Part shown: positions 35,710-43,914 of the stretch, one piece after another
Position numbering within the stretch: position 1 is the first letter of the stretch
How the letters are laid out: the number at the start of each line of letters is the position of its first letter
Source of the DNA: CAYXDO01 sp964463485
Lineage (GTDB): Bacteria; Myxococcota; Kuafuiibacteriia; Kuafuiibacteriales; Kuafuiibacteriaceae
Assembly (NCBI GenBank): GCA_964463485.1
Contig: CAYXDO010000042.1
Span: 7,283 to 71,282, forward strand
Length of the DNA stretch: 64,000 nucleotides
Direction of reading: 5' to 3'
Notes under the pieces: generated by a model
What the model was told of the DNA's origin: nothing
The model's input: the letters and a program-made list of their open reading frames with translations, nothing else
Database searches by the model: none
Translations under genes and position numbers: made by a program

Positions 35710-36552
35710 ATGTCGGGGCAGCTCGAGGAGGGCGAGTTCAGGAATCCGTTCGCATTGGTCGCCCAGGTCGATTGGGTCGCGCACAACGCGCACGCATTCG
35801 CCATTCGTGATCGATATCCGGTCAGTCCGGGACACACGCTGATCGTCGCGCGACGCGTGGTCGCGACTTGGTTCGATGCCACCCGCGAGGAGCAAGTCGC
35901 GATGCTCGAGCTCATCGACGTCGTGAAGCGCGCGCTCGACGCGGAGCTCAAGCCCGATGGCTACAACGTCGGTTTCAACGCTGGTGCAGATGCGGGCCAG
36001 ACGGTCATGCACCTTCACGTGCACGTCATCCCGCGCTTCCACGGCGACATGGACGACCCGCGCGGTGGCGTGCGCCATGTCATTCCGAGTCGAGGTAACT
36101 ACCTTCGCAAGGTCGCGCCGCTCGCAACGGGCGGCGAGTCCGATCCATTCGCTCGACACATTCTCCCATTGTTCGACCGCGCGGAAGATATTGCGATTGT
36201 CGCTGCGTTCGTTCAGGAGAGCGGTCTTCGCCGGATACGCGCTGCCCTCGATGGCGCGCTTCAACGCGGCGCCCACGTTCGAGTGATCACCGGCGACTAC
36301 CTGGGCATCACACATGAAGGCAGCGCTCATGCCATCGAGGAGGCCCATGATCGTGCGATTCAAGGCCTCCTGAGTGCTCGCACGAGAATCGAACTACGAA
36401 GGGCGAGTTGTTCCAACGTATCTTCGTCGGTAGTCATTCGTCACACTCTCCGAGCCAAATCCGCTTCCAGTCGTCGACAAGGCCGCGGGCCAGGAGGGCA
36501 GTCCCTCTCCCGAGAACAACGGGCGTGGGTGCGCCGATGGGTTACACGATAA
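35710..36552 (+). pseudogene. Truncated HIT-domain / PLD-type helicase gene start
   Basis: 280 residues from ATG 35710. Residues 1-125 are a HIT domain with the motif HLHVH (101-105) of nucleotide hydrolases. From ~150, FDRAEDIAIVAAFVQESGLR and ALQRGAHVRVITGDYLGIT match the beginning of the phospholipase-D-like nuclease domain found at the N-terminus of DUF3427-type DNA helicases. The similarity stops near residue 205, before any HKD catalytic motif, and the remaining ~70 residues are unrelated. The helicase part is absent. The gene was probably cut during a rearrangement next to the tRNA gene. Whether the HIT domain is still expressed is unknown. Confidence 0.6.
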
Positions 36553-36636
36553 GCGCTCCGGAGTTCGTTGGTCCCTGCCTTGGTCCCGCGAAGGAGGCCC
36601 GCAGCCCGCTTCGCTCTCAACCCCTTGTCTCTGTAG

Positions 36637-36710
36637 TGCGCCCAGAGGGACTCGAACCCCCAGCCTTTGGGTTCGAAGCCCAATGCTCTATCCAATTGAG
36701 CTATAGGCGC
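36637..36710 (-). tRNA. tRNA-Arg (anticodon TCG)
   Basis: 74 bases on the minus strand. Acceptor arms GCGCCTA and TGGGCGC pair fully with one G-T; the D arm is GCTC...GAGC; the anticodon stem TTGGG/CCCAA encloses the loop CTTCGAA with anticodon TCG; the T arm is CTGGGGGTTCGAGTCCC. No CCA is encoded. Its last 41 bases are repeated at 33575-33615. Confidence 0.95.
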
Positions 36711-36824
36711 GCTGATCGGCTCAAACGCTAGCACCGCGCGGTGCCCACGTCACGGGCTTTGAGCGGTCACGCGGTCACGCGCCGTCTCGTTTCGCACTAT
36801 CCTCTGCGCGTGCAAACGACCTCG

Positions 36825-39077
36825 ATGCGCCTCCGCGATTCTCGGATCGACTCAGTGACTGTCTTTCGTTCGGGCGCTCGCGTGCGCAGGGTCGCGCGAG
36901 TCACGTCCTCTGGCGAAGCTTGGCCGTCCGAGCTCGTCGTGCCCGATCTGCCGCTGGCGATCGATGATGGCAGCGTCCGCGCTCGTTTCGGAGGGTCGCT
37001 CATCGCGACCTCGATCCGCGTCGTGCTCGACGCGCCTTCGGTGACGGGGCCGCGCTCGATTGAGGCAGAAGAGTCGGCGCGCGACGAAGCGAAGCGCCAG
37101 GAAGCTCTCATCCGCGGACGGATCGGTTCGATCGACGCGGAGCTCGAGCTGCTCGGATCGATCTCGCTCGATCGTCGACCTTTGCCAAAGCCCGGCGAGG
37201 CGCCGAACGCGTCACCCACGATCTCGCGGCTCGCGTTGCTCGACGCGCTCGCGCCGGAGCTCGCGCGGCGCCGCGCCGAGCGCGCCCGTGCGCTCGAGGA
37301 GCTGAAGGAGGTCGAGGAGCGACGTCGCACCGCCGAAGCGCGGATCCGAGAGGCCTCTTCAGGCGTGGCGCCGAAGCCGGAGGAGCTCAGAAAAGCGGTC
37401 ATCATCGGCGTGCGCACGGCAGGCCAAGAAACGAGCGCCGAGCTTCAGCTCGAGTACTTGGTGCCCGGAGCGCGTTGGATGCCGGCCTATTCGTTTCATT
37501 TCGACGCGGCGATGGAGCGTGCCCACCTCGGCGTTCGCGCGGTGGTGGCGCAGCAGAGCGGCGAGGACTGGTCCGGCGTCGGGCTGCGACTGTCGACGGC
37601 GGAGTCCCAGGCCTGGATGGAGCTCCCCGAGCTCTCGAGCCTTCGCATCGGCCGCCGGCAGGCCCGCGTCGACAAGCGCGGTTGGCGGGCGCTTCCGCCG
37701 GGCGTCGACGAGCTCTTTCGCGGCTACGACGAGTTCGCGAGCGGCACCCCGCGACGGTCGAAGACGGATGCCCGCGAGCTCCCGCTCGGACGATCGACTC
37801 AGGTGGACGAGCTCGAAGACTTCGAAGACGTCGCAACTCCGGCGCCGGAGCTGGACGCGACTGACTCCTGGGCGATGGCAAATTCGACGCCGTCTGAAAG
37901 TCACCTCGCCGAAGAGGATGGGGACTGGGGTGACGACGACGAATCGGCGCCACCCGCGGAGATGGCCAAGAAACGGGCAGGGGGCCCAGCCAAGGAAATG
38001 GCGAGTATGGACGTCCCTTTCGGCGCGATGGCGCCCCCGGCGATGGCGCCCCCCGCGCCCATGTTGTCCGCGCCCATGCCCAAGCAGGCCGCGCGTATGA
38101 GTCTCGGACGCGTCATCACTGAACGCAGACGCGCCGAGGGAGGCGGAGGCGGGCCGGGGGCTCCGTCGATGATGCTCCTCGACGAGCCCGAGCGTTCACC
38201 GGTCCCTTCACACCTCGACTACGACGCGCTGCGCCTCCCGGCGGCGACCGACGGCAGACGCGGCGGGTTGATCGCGGTGGAGCGCCTGGAGCTCTACGCC
38301 GAGCTGCTCGTCTCTGCGAAAATCGAGCTTACCTACGAGCTCTTTGCGGCCGTAGAGACCGCGCGCCGACAAGCGATCGAGCCCAGCCGCGCCTCGCCTC
38401 CGCGCTTCGTGCCTCCGCGCGACTTCGACGGCTTCGACTATGCCTACCTCACCGAGGGCCCGGCGGATGTTCCATCGGACGGGACCTTTCACGCCATCGC
38501 CGTGATGGCGCGCGAAGCGGAGTGCGGCGTTCGTTACGTGACCGTTCCCCGCGAAACTCAGGACGTGTTCCGCTTCGCCACGCTGAAGAACCCGCTCGAG
38601 GCCCCGCTGCTGCCAGGTCCGGCCGACGTTTACGTCGGTGGCACGTACCTGATGACTTCCTCCATCGACCCGACGCCTCCGCGCGGCGGCGTGGAGCTCG
38701 GCCTCGGTGTGGAGCAATCGATCAAGGTCGCTCGTAACACCTCGTTCCTCGAGGAGACGGCTGGCCTCATGCGCGGGAGCTTGTCGCTCAAGCACGAGAT
38801 CAAGATCGAGCTCGTCAATCTGTTGACTCGCCCCGCCGAGATCGAGGTGAGAGAACGGATTCCCGTGACCCGCGAAGGTGACGAGGACGCAAAGGTCGAG
38901 CTCGTGAAGGCCGAGCCGGCGATCGATGGGTACGAACAGGGAGCGGCGCCGATCAAGGGCGGCAAGCGCTGGAGAGTCCTGTTGTCGCCAGGGCAGCGAC
39001 GAATGCTGTCGGCCGTGTATGCGGTCAAGATTTCGGGAAAGAACGAGCTGGTCGGCGGCAACCGGAGGGAGTCATGA
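36825..39077 (+). CDS. DUF4139-family protein with long low-complexity insert
   Basis: 750 residues from ATG 36825 (a GTG at 36810 is the alternative). The N-terminal strand-rich piece (SVTVFRSGARVRRVARV) and a coiled coil (~75-195) correspond to DUF4140. The conserved block LEYLVPGARWMPAYSFHFD and GEDWSGVGLRLST starts the DUF4139 domain. Between ~320 and ~455 lies an acidic and Met/Pro/Ala-rich insert (APPAMAPPAPMLSAPMP) that splits the domain; the second half (LTYELFAAVETARRQ, then LLPGPADVYVGGTYLM and VREKIPVT-like VRERIPVT) follows. No signal peptide, so cytoplasmic. The stop overlaps the next gene, a family member, as ATGA. Function of the family is unknown. Confidence 0.8.
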   Translation: MRLRDSRIDSVTVFRSGARVRRVARVTSSGEAWPSELVVPDLPLAIDDGSVRARFGGSLIATSIRVVLDAPSVTGPRSIEAEESARDEAKRQEALIRGRIGSIDAELELLGSISLDRRPLPKPGEAPNASPTISRLALLDALAPELARRRAERARALEELKEVEERRRTAEARIREASSGVAPKPEELRKAVIIGVRTAGQETSAELQLEYLVPGARWMPAYSFHFDAAMERAHLGVRAVVAQQSGEDWSGVGLRLSTAESQAWMELPELSSLRIGRRQARVDKRGWRALPPGVDELFRGYDEFASGTPRRSKTDARELPLGRSTQVDELEDFEDVATPAPELDATDSWAMANSTPSESHLAEEDGDWGDDDESAPPAEMAKKRAGGPAKEMASMDVPFGAMAPPAMAPPAPMLSAPMPKQAARMSLGRVITERRRAEGGGGGPGAPSMMLLDEPERSPVPSHLDYDALRLPAATDGRRGGLIAVERLELYAELLVSAKIELTYELFAAVETARRQAIEPSRASPPRFVPPRDFDGFDYAYLTEGPADVPSDGTFHAIAVMAREAECGVRYVTVPRETQDVFRFATLKNPLEAPLLPGPADVYVGGTYLMTSSIDPTPPRGGVELGLGVEQSIKVARNTSFLEETAGLMRGSLSLKHEIKIELVNLLTRPAEIEVRERIPVTREGDEDAKVELVKAEPAIDGYEQGAAPIKGGKRWRVLLSPGQRRMLSAVYAVKISGKNELVGGNRRES

Positions 39078-40621
39078 GTAGGCAGCTCGCTGACGTCGCG
39101 ATCGCCGTTCGACGAGTCGTGGTGATGGAGGATCGAGCCCAGGTCTCCCGACGGGGCGGAGTATCGCTGCCGGCCGGCGACACCAGGATCCGATGCGACG
39201 GTGTGGCTCCGATCCTCGCTGATAAGACACTTCAGGTCAGAATTCATGGCGCGGAGCTACCGAGGATCGACGACACGCGCGTCGTGCGTCGCGAGATCAC
39301 CACCCGCGCCGAACGATCGCCTGATCGGCGCGAGCTGGAGACTCAGATCGAAGCTCTGGACAAGCACCGCGCCGAGCTCGCCGATCGGCTCGCCGCGCTC
39401 GATCGAGAGAGCGGAGTCCTCCACTCGATCGCGAAGCTCGGCCTCGAGGAGCTCGCCGAAGACGTGAGCCACGGGCGCTTCACGGACGCGCAGCTCCTCT
39501 CGCTAGATCCGATCATGAGCCGCGGACGTGACTCGATGGCGCGACGCGTCGAGCTGGATGCCGAGATCGCGAAGCTCGATCTGAAGAAGCGACAGCTTCA
39601 AGCGCTACGGACACAAGCATCTTCGGGCGACGTGGAGTTGCGCGCGAGCGTCGAGGTCGATGTGCGAGTGCCTGTCGCCGGAGAGTACGAGGTCATCATC
39701 GACTACGTCGTTCCCAATGCCTGCTGGCGGCCCGAGTATGTCGCGCGGTTGGTGAGCGGTCCGCCCCCGAGGCTCGAGCTCGCTTCGTTCGGATGTGTCT
39801 GGCAGCGCACGGGCGAAGACTGGAAGAACGTGGAGCTCTGCTTCTCGACGGAGCGGCCTTCGCTCGGGACCAAGCCTCCCATACTCACCGACGACGTTCT
39901 CTACACCCAGAAGAAGAGCCCGCCCGTCGTCGAGGTTCGAGAGCAACGTGTTTTCACCGCCGGCCTCGGGGGCGACACGTCGATCTCGGACGCGCCGCTC
40001 GGTATCGACGACGGCGGCGCGGTGGTGGCTCTGACAGCCAAAGTGATGGTCGATGTCCCTTCGGACGGGCGACCCCACCGGATCCCCATATTCGAGACCG
40101 TGTCGGAGAGCGAGCTCAGCCTAGTCGCCATGCCCGAGCTTGGTTTGGCTGCGTTCGAAAAGAGCGTGCAGACCAACGGCTCGCCCTATCCGCTGCTCGC
40201 CGGGCCGGTTGACCTCGTGCGTTCGAGCGGGCTCGTAGGCCGCTCGTCGATTTTGTTCGTGGCTCCAAAGGAACGATTCACGTTGGGATTCGGGCCCGAC
40301 CCGGAGATCCGCGTGCGACGGGACGTCGAGGCGATCGAGAAGAGCGGCCTGCTCGGACAAAGTATCACCAAGACCCTGCGGGCGAAGATCCGGCTCTCCA
40401 ACCTCGGAGATCAGCTTCGAGAGCTCGTGGTGGAGGAGAGAGTGCCGGTCTCCGAGGTGCCGGGCGTGGAGATTCATGTCGAGGAGGCGATGACGACGGG
40501 CGCGACGAAGCCCGACGAGCTTGGATTCTTGAGATTCGTGGTGAAGCTCGGCCCGTTCGAGAAGAGGACGATCGAGCTCGGGTACACGATCAAGCGACCC
40601 GCGGAGCTCCAAGGTCTCTAG
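39074..40621 (+). CDS. DUF4139-family protein
   Basis: 515 residues, without the insert of its upstream paralogue. N-terminal VVVMEDRAQVSRRGGVSLPAG, a coiled coil at ~85-185, then the DUF4139 landmarks YVVPNACWRPEYVARL, CVWQRTGEDWKNVELCFST, LAGPVDLVRSSGLVGRSSI and VEERVPVSEVPGVEI. Translationally coupled to the upstream gene, so the two probably form a heteromeric complex. It converges with the next gene, stops lying only seven bases apart. Confidence 0.8.
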   Translation: MSRQLADVAIAVRRVVVMEDRAQVSRRGGVSLPAGDTRIRCDGVAPILADKTLQVRIHGAELPRIDDTRVVRREITTRAERSPDRRELETQIEALDKHRAELADRLAALDRESGVLHSIAKLGLEELAEDVSHGRFTDAQLLSLDPIMSRGRDSMARRVELDAEIAKLDLKKRQLQALRTQASSGDVELRASVEVDVRVPVAGEYEVIIDYVVPNACWRPEYVARLVSGPPPRLELASFGCVWQRTGEDWKNVELCFSTERPSLGTKPPILTDDVLYTQKKSPPVVEVREQRVFTAGLGGDTSISDAPLGIDDGGAVVALTAKVMVDVPSDGRPHRIPIFETVSESELSLVAMPELGLAAFEKSVQTNGSPYPLLAGPVDLVRSSGLVGRSSILFVAPKERFTLGFGPDPEIRVRRDVEAIEKSGLLGQSITKTLRAKIRLSNLGDQLRELVVEERVPVSEVPGVEIHVEEAMTTGATKPDELGFLRFVVKLGPFEKRTIELGYTIKRPAELQGL

Positions 40622-40628
40622 CGCGAGG

Positions 40629-41729
40629 TCAGAACGACACCAGTCGGACGCCTGGGCACTCTCCGCACTCACCTGGGGCGTGATACTGACCGAGGCACCT
40701 GGGGCAGTAGGCGACCGCGCGATCGCTTTCGCGCTCGGGCGCACGAGTGAGAGTGGCCGAGTCGAGGCCGAGCGCTTCCAGCAGGCTTCGGTGGCGCGCA
40801 CGCAACTCAGCTCGAGCTTCCTGGACGCCGCTGATTTCGGACGAGACGGGAAACTCGACGTCCCTCCAAACTTCCGCCGCGAACGCCTGGAGCTTGTCCT
40901 TTCCGAGGAGCGCCGCCGCGGCGGTCAAGGGGTGGAAGGTCGCGAGCGCGTCTCGCGAGAGGAAGGCCCGGGCCCGCGCGGCGCTCACCGGCGACAGAAA
41001 GATGAGCGCGGTCTTCACGAATCGATCGTCGGAGAGCTCCGGGTAGAGCTTTCGGTGAGCCCGGTAGGCCTCGATGCCGGTGATCGTGGCCGTGGTGACG
41101 AGCGCCCCGAGGACCCAGGGCCACTGCGTCGCCGCGACCGGGACGAAGAAGACCGCGTAGGCTCCGCCAAGGAGAATGGCGAAGGTTGCTGGGCCCAAGA
41201 CGGCGAGGCTGCGCGTGGCGGACGCGAGCGCGAGCAGCCGACTTCGCGCCCCGTCGAGGTCGTGACCCTCCGCCAGCCACTTCGCGAGCTCAGCGGGCCT
41301 CTCGGCCGAGCTCAGCTTTGCAAGTCGTCGAAGGCGCCGACTCAGCGTCCACGACAGCATGGGGCTACTGGTTCGGCACTCGTGGGCTCCGAGGATCAGC
41401 TTCTTCCCGTCGGCCCGCGCGCGTTCGAGCTCGGAGAATGGAATCAGCTTTCCGGTCCCGGGGTCGGCGAGAGTCGAGAAATTTTCGACTCTGGTGAGGA
41501 CGACGCCATCAGCTGAGACGAAGATTGGCCAAGGCTCCACGACGTGGATGTTGTCGAGGCCCGGCACGGGAGACAGGAGCATGAAGTTTCCCTTGTGGTT
41601 GCCCAACCATTCGGTCTGTCGAACCAGCCGATTCTTCCGAAAGCCGAGCGCACCTCGGCGTACCCAGAACACCCCTTCGACGACGTGAAGACAGGCGATG
41701 GCGAAGAGGAGTCCGACCGCAGGATCCAC
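40629..41729 (-). CDS. Membrane protein with C-terminal zinc ribbon
   Basis: 366 residues. Hydrophobic segments: ~4-20 at the N-terminus, and two in the middle (~167-187 and ~198-215). The N-terminal part WLGNHKGNFMLLSPVPG resembles a soluble beta domain. The C-terminus has C-P-R-C and C-x2-C in YCPRCLGQYHAPGECGEC, a zinc ribbon presumably in the cytoplasm. Family not recognised. Spaced 55 bases from the next minus-strand gene, so possibly co-transcribed with it. Confidence 0.6.
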   Translation of the reverse strand: MDPAVGLLFAIACLHVVEGVFWVRRGALGFRKNRLVRQTEWLGNHKGNFMLLSPVPGLDNIHVVEPWPIFVSADGVVLTRVENFSTLADPGTGKLIPFSELERARADGKKLILGAHECRTSSPMLSWTLSRRLRRLAKLSSAERPAELAKWLAEGHDLDGARSRLLALASATRSLAVLGPATFAILLGGAYAVFFVPVAATQWPWVLGALVTTATITGIEAYRAHRKLYPELSDDRFVKTALIFLSPVSAARARAFLSRDALATFHPLTAAAALLGKDKLQAFAAEVWRDVEFPVSSEISGVQEARAELRARHRSLLEALGLDSATLTRAPERESDRAVAYCPRCLGQYHAPGECGECPGVRLVSF

Positions 41730-41783
41730 GTCGTTCCTTCGGCTCAGAGTGCCAAGCGAACAGGCGCGCGCATCCGGGCGGAC

Positions 41784-42728
41784 TTACTCCTTTTTACCGC
41801 CGAAGAACAATCTCTTGATGGCCGAGCCCAAGCCCACTACGGCGAGCACCAGCAGCTTCCAGCCCTTCTTCATGAAGACGAGCATGGCGGTGAGGAGCCC
41901 AGTCTTGGCTGCTACGGCCCCAGCGCCGCCGGCGACCAGGGCGACCAAGCCGTACTCTGCCACCTTCTCGCCAGGCCGCCACTCCGCGTACCGCTCACCT
42001 TCGATGAATTCCATGCCCGCCATGAGTTTCTCGTAATCAGGAAGCACCTTGTCGAGCAACTCGGGTTCGGTCGCCAAGATGATACGAATGACTCCCTTTC
42101 GCCCGAGCACGCGGGTTTTGAAGTTTACGGAGATGTCGGAGACCTCTTTGCCGCTTTCGTCTTTTTCCGCGAAGCTGAATCGTTCGGCCCACTCGAGCGT
42201 CTTGGTCTTGTCGTTGTAGCGGGGCGGAATCGCCCAACCGAGCAGCGTGACCTTTCCCAAACCCCGTGAGGTTCGCTCCTCGTTCGAGGCCTCCACGCCC
42301 TCCTGGATCTGCTTCAGCAGCTTGCTGGCGTCGAGATCGCCCTTGTCGTCGTCTTTCACGAAGCCGACGTCGTCGAAGAAGAACACCACGAACCACGACA
42401 AGTCAGGCGTGCCGATCAGCCCGAGCTCGTCATGATCGGAGAGATTACCGAGGGCCTCGAGGAGCTTTCCGGCCTCGGGACCTGCGAGGAATCTCATTCC
42501 CTCGGGGATCGCGATGGTCGCCCGCGTGCCGAGCTTGCCCTTCCCCGAAGTCACCCACGGCAGCTGCGAGAGGGGGTCCTCGTCCTCTCCTTCGGGCTCC
42601 GCGACAGGCGCGACACCCTCCGCGGCACCCTCTGGAGCTTGTCCAAACGCAGGCCACGCGAGAGTCAAGGCAGCAGTGAGAATCGCTCCGAATCGGATTT
42701 CCTCCCCGAGCATTTGCGGATGGTACAC
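41784..42728 (-). CDS. DUF2167-family membrane-anchored protein
   Basis: 314 residues from ATG 42728; ATG 42713 would give a more usual signal peptide (ALTLAWPAFGQA). The DUF2167 pattern is clear: GKLGTRATIAIPEGMRFL, LGLIGTPDLSWFVVFFFDD, VGFVKDDDKGDLDASKLL and LLGWAIPPRYNDKTKTLEWA. The C-terminus has one or two hydrophobic helices (~265-305) and a basic tail GGKKE. The family is envelope-located and poorly characterised. Confidence 0.85.
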   Translation of the reverse strand: MYHPQMLGEEIRFGAILTAALTLAWPAFGQAPEGAAEGVAPVAEPEGEDEDPLSQLPWVTSGKGKLGTRATIAIPEGMRFLAGPEAGKLLEALGNLSDHDELGLIGTPDLSWFVVFFFDDVGFVKDDDKGDLDASKLLKQIQEGVEASNEERTSRGLGKVTLLGWAIPPRYNDKTKTLEWAERFSFAEKDESGKEVSDISVNFKTRVLGRKGVIRIILATEPELLDKVLPDYEKLMAGMEFIEGERYAEWRPGEKVAEYGLVALVAGGAGAVAAKTGLLTAMLVFMKKGWKLLVLAVVGLGSAIKRLFFGGKKE

Positions 42729-42798
42729 GAGGTCAGCTCGGAATCAAGGAGGTGGCCCGACCTGCGACAGTTTCGCCAGCAGCGGCTTTGTGAGTCGG

Positions 42799-43914
42799 TC
42801 AGGGCTCCTTGGAAGGGAGTGAGCCCGCCGTCGACTGGATCGGGACCGGGATCGCGATCGGGACCGGGACCGGGACCGGGACGGGGACCGGGACGGGGAC
42901 CGGGACTGGCACCGAGACCGGACGGAAGACGGACTTCGCGGAAAAGAACTTCCGGATCTCTCTCGCGGCCGGCTTGTTGCGCGGCGTGTAGCTCGCGTCG
43001 TCTTCGCCGCCGAAGCCGAACCAGTTCCAGAAGTAGACGCCGCCGAGCACGCGCTTTCCGGTCCACGCCGACGCGAAGGCTTCGTAGGCCGCTCGCTGCT
43101 CCTCGAGATCGATGGGGGCCTTCCGAGCCTCGTTCCACGGCCACCTGGCGCCGCCGTCGATGGATGGGTAGCCGATCTCCGTGATCAACACGGGGCGTCC
43201 GATCGAGCTCCCGAAGCGTTGGACGTCTTCGATCACCGGACTCCACGCGGCTGCGAGCTCCGACACGGAAGGGGAGGGTGATTTGGTCAACTCCCAGTAG
43301 GCGGTGATGCCGACGACGTCGACGAGGTCCCAAAAGCTCACCGGTCGGAAGTGGTCCCAGTTGGCGCTGTAGAGGATCTCGAGGCTTGGGTGGGTGAGGC
43401 GAACGGCTTCGATGAGATCTCTCCAACGACCGCGCATGCTCTCTCTGCTCATGAGCTCGCTGCCTACGGCGATGCGGTCCGCGCCCCCTCGGGTCGCGAG
43501 CTCGCAGGCGTGTTGGATGAACGCCTGGTAGCTCTGCCACCAGTCCGCCTCGCTGTCCGGCGTGATCTTGCCTCTCCACTCCGAAGGCCCCGCTTTGATG
43601 AGCCTCAGGATGGGAAAGGCGGTGACGAACAGACCGCGATCCTTTGCGGCTCTAAGCGTGTCGACGATCTGTCGGTCGGTCGCGGTCCAGCCTTCCACGG
43701 GCCTGATCGACGCGGCCCGAAGGTCGTCCTGCCACCAGACCCACGTGATCGACACATGCGTGGCGCCGTGAGCCGCCATCTCGTCGAGGAGCTGCGAGTA
43801 GTCGTACTTCGCGTCCTGCGAAAAGAGCCCAAGCGCGAGGCCGCGCTCGAAGGGGGCCGGGGCGGTCGGTTCGACGACGAAGGGCGCGGCGAGGAGCAGG
43901 AGCGTGTTGATCAC
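42799..43914 (-). CDS. GTA-type TIM-barrel glycoside hydrolase-like protein
   Basis: 371 residues from GTG 43914, overlapping the upstream stop as GTGA. A signal-like start (MINTLLLLAAPFVVEP) precedes a TIM barrel: HVSITWVWWQDD, then ADRIAVGSELMS with the likely acid/base Glu, and PVLITEIGYPS with the likely nucleophile Glu. These match the glycosidase barrel of GTA-like and GH113-related proteins. The C-terminal ~30 residues are an almost pure Val-Pro repeat encoded by a hexanucleotide tract (42841-42920). It likely acts on a polysaccharide in the envelope or outside. Confidence 0.7.
   Translation of the reverse strand: MINTLLLLAAPFVVEPTAPAPFERGLALGLFSQDAKYDYSQLLDEMAAHGATHVSITWVWWQDDLRAASIRPVEGWTATDRQIVDTLRAAKDRGLFVTAFPILRLIKAGPSEWRGKITPDSEADWWQSYQAFIQHACELATRGGADRIAVGSELMSRESMRGRWRDLIEAVRLTHPSLEILYSANWDHFRPVSFWDLVDVVGITAYWELTKSPSPSVSELAAAWSPVIEDVQRFGSSIGRPVLITEIGYPSIDGGARWPWNEARKAPIDLEEQRAAYEAFASAWTGKRVLGGVYFWNWFGFGGEDDASYTPRNKPAAREIRKFFSAKSVFRPVSVPVPVPVPVPVPVPVPVPIAIPVPIQSTAGSLPSKEP
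42841..42920. repeat. Hexanucleotide repeat coding for a Val-Pro tail
   Basis: About twelve tandem copies of GGGACC with variants GGGACG and GGGATC, in frame at the end of the glycosidase-like gene. Being six bases long, changes in copy number would lengthen or shorten the (VP)n tail without breaking the frame. Confidence 0.85.

Noticed and set aside
33616..36636. Integrase or transposase gene in the tRNA island
   Set aside because: Every frame was considered; only the AbiE pair and the truncated HIT gene are credible.
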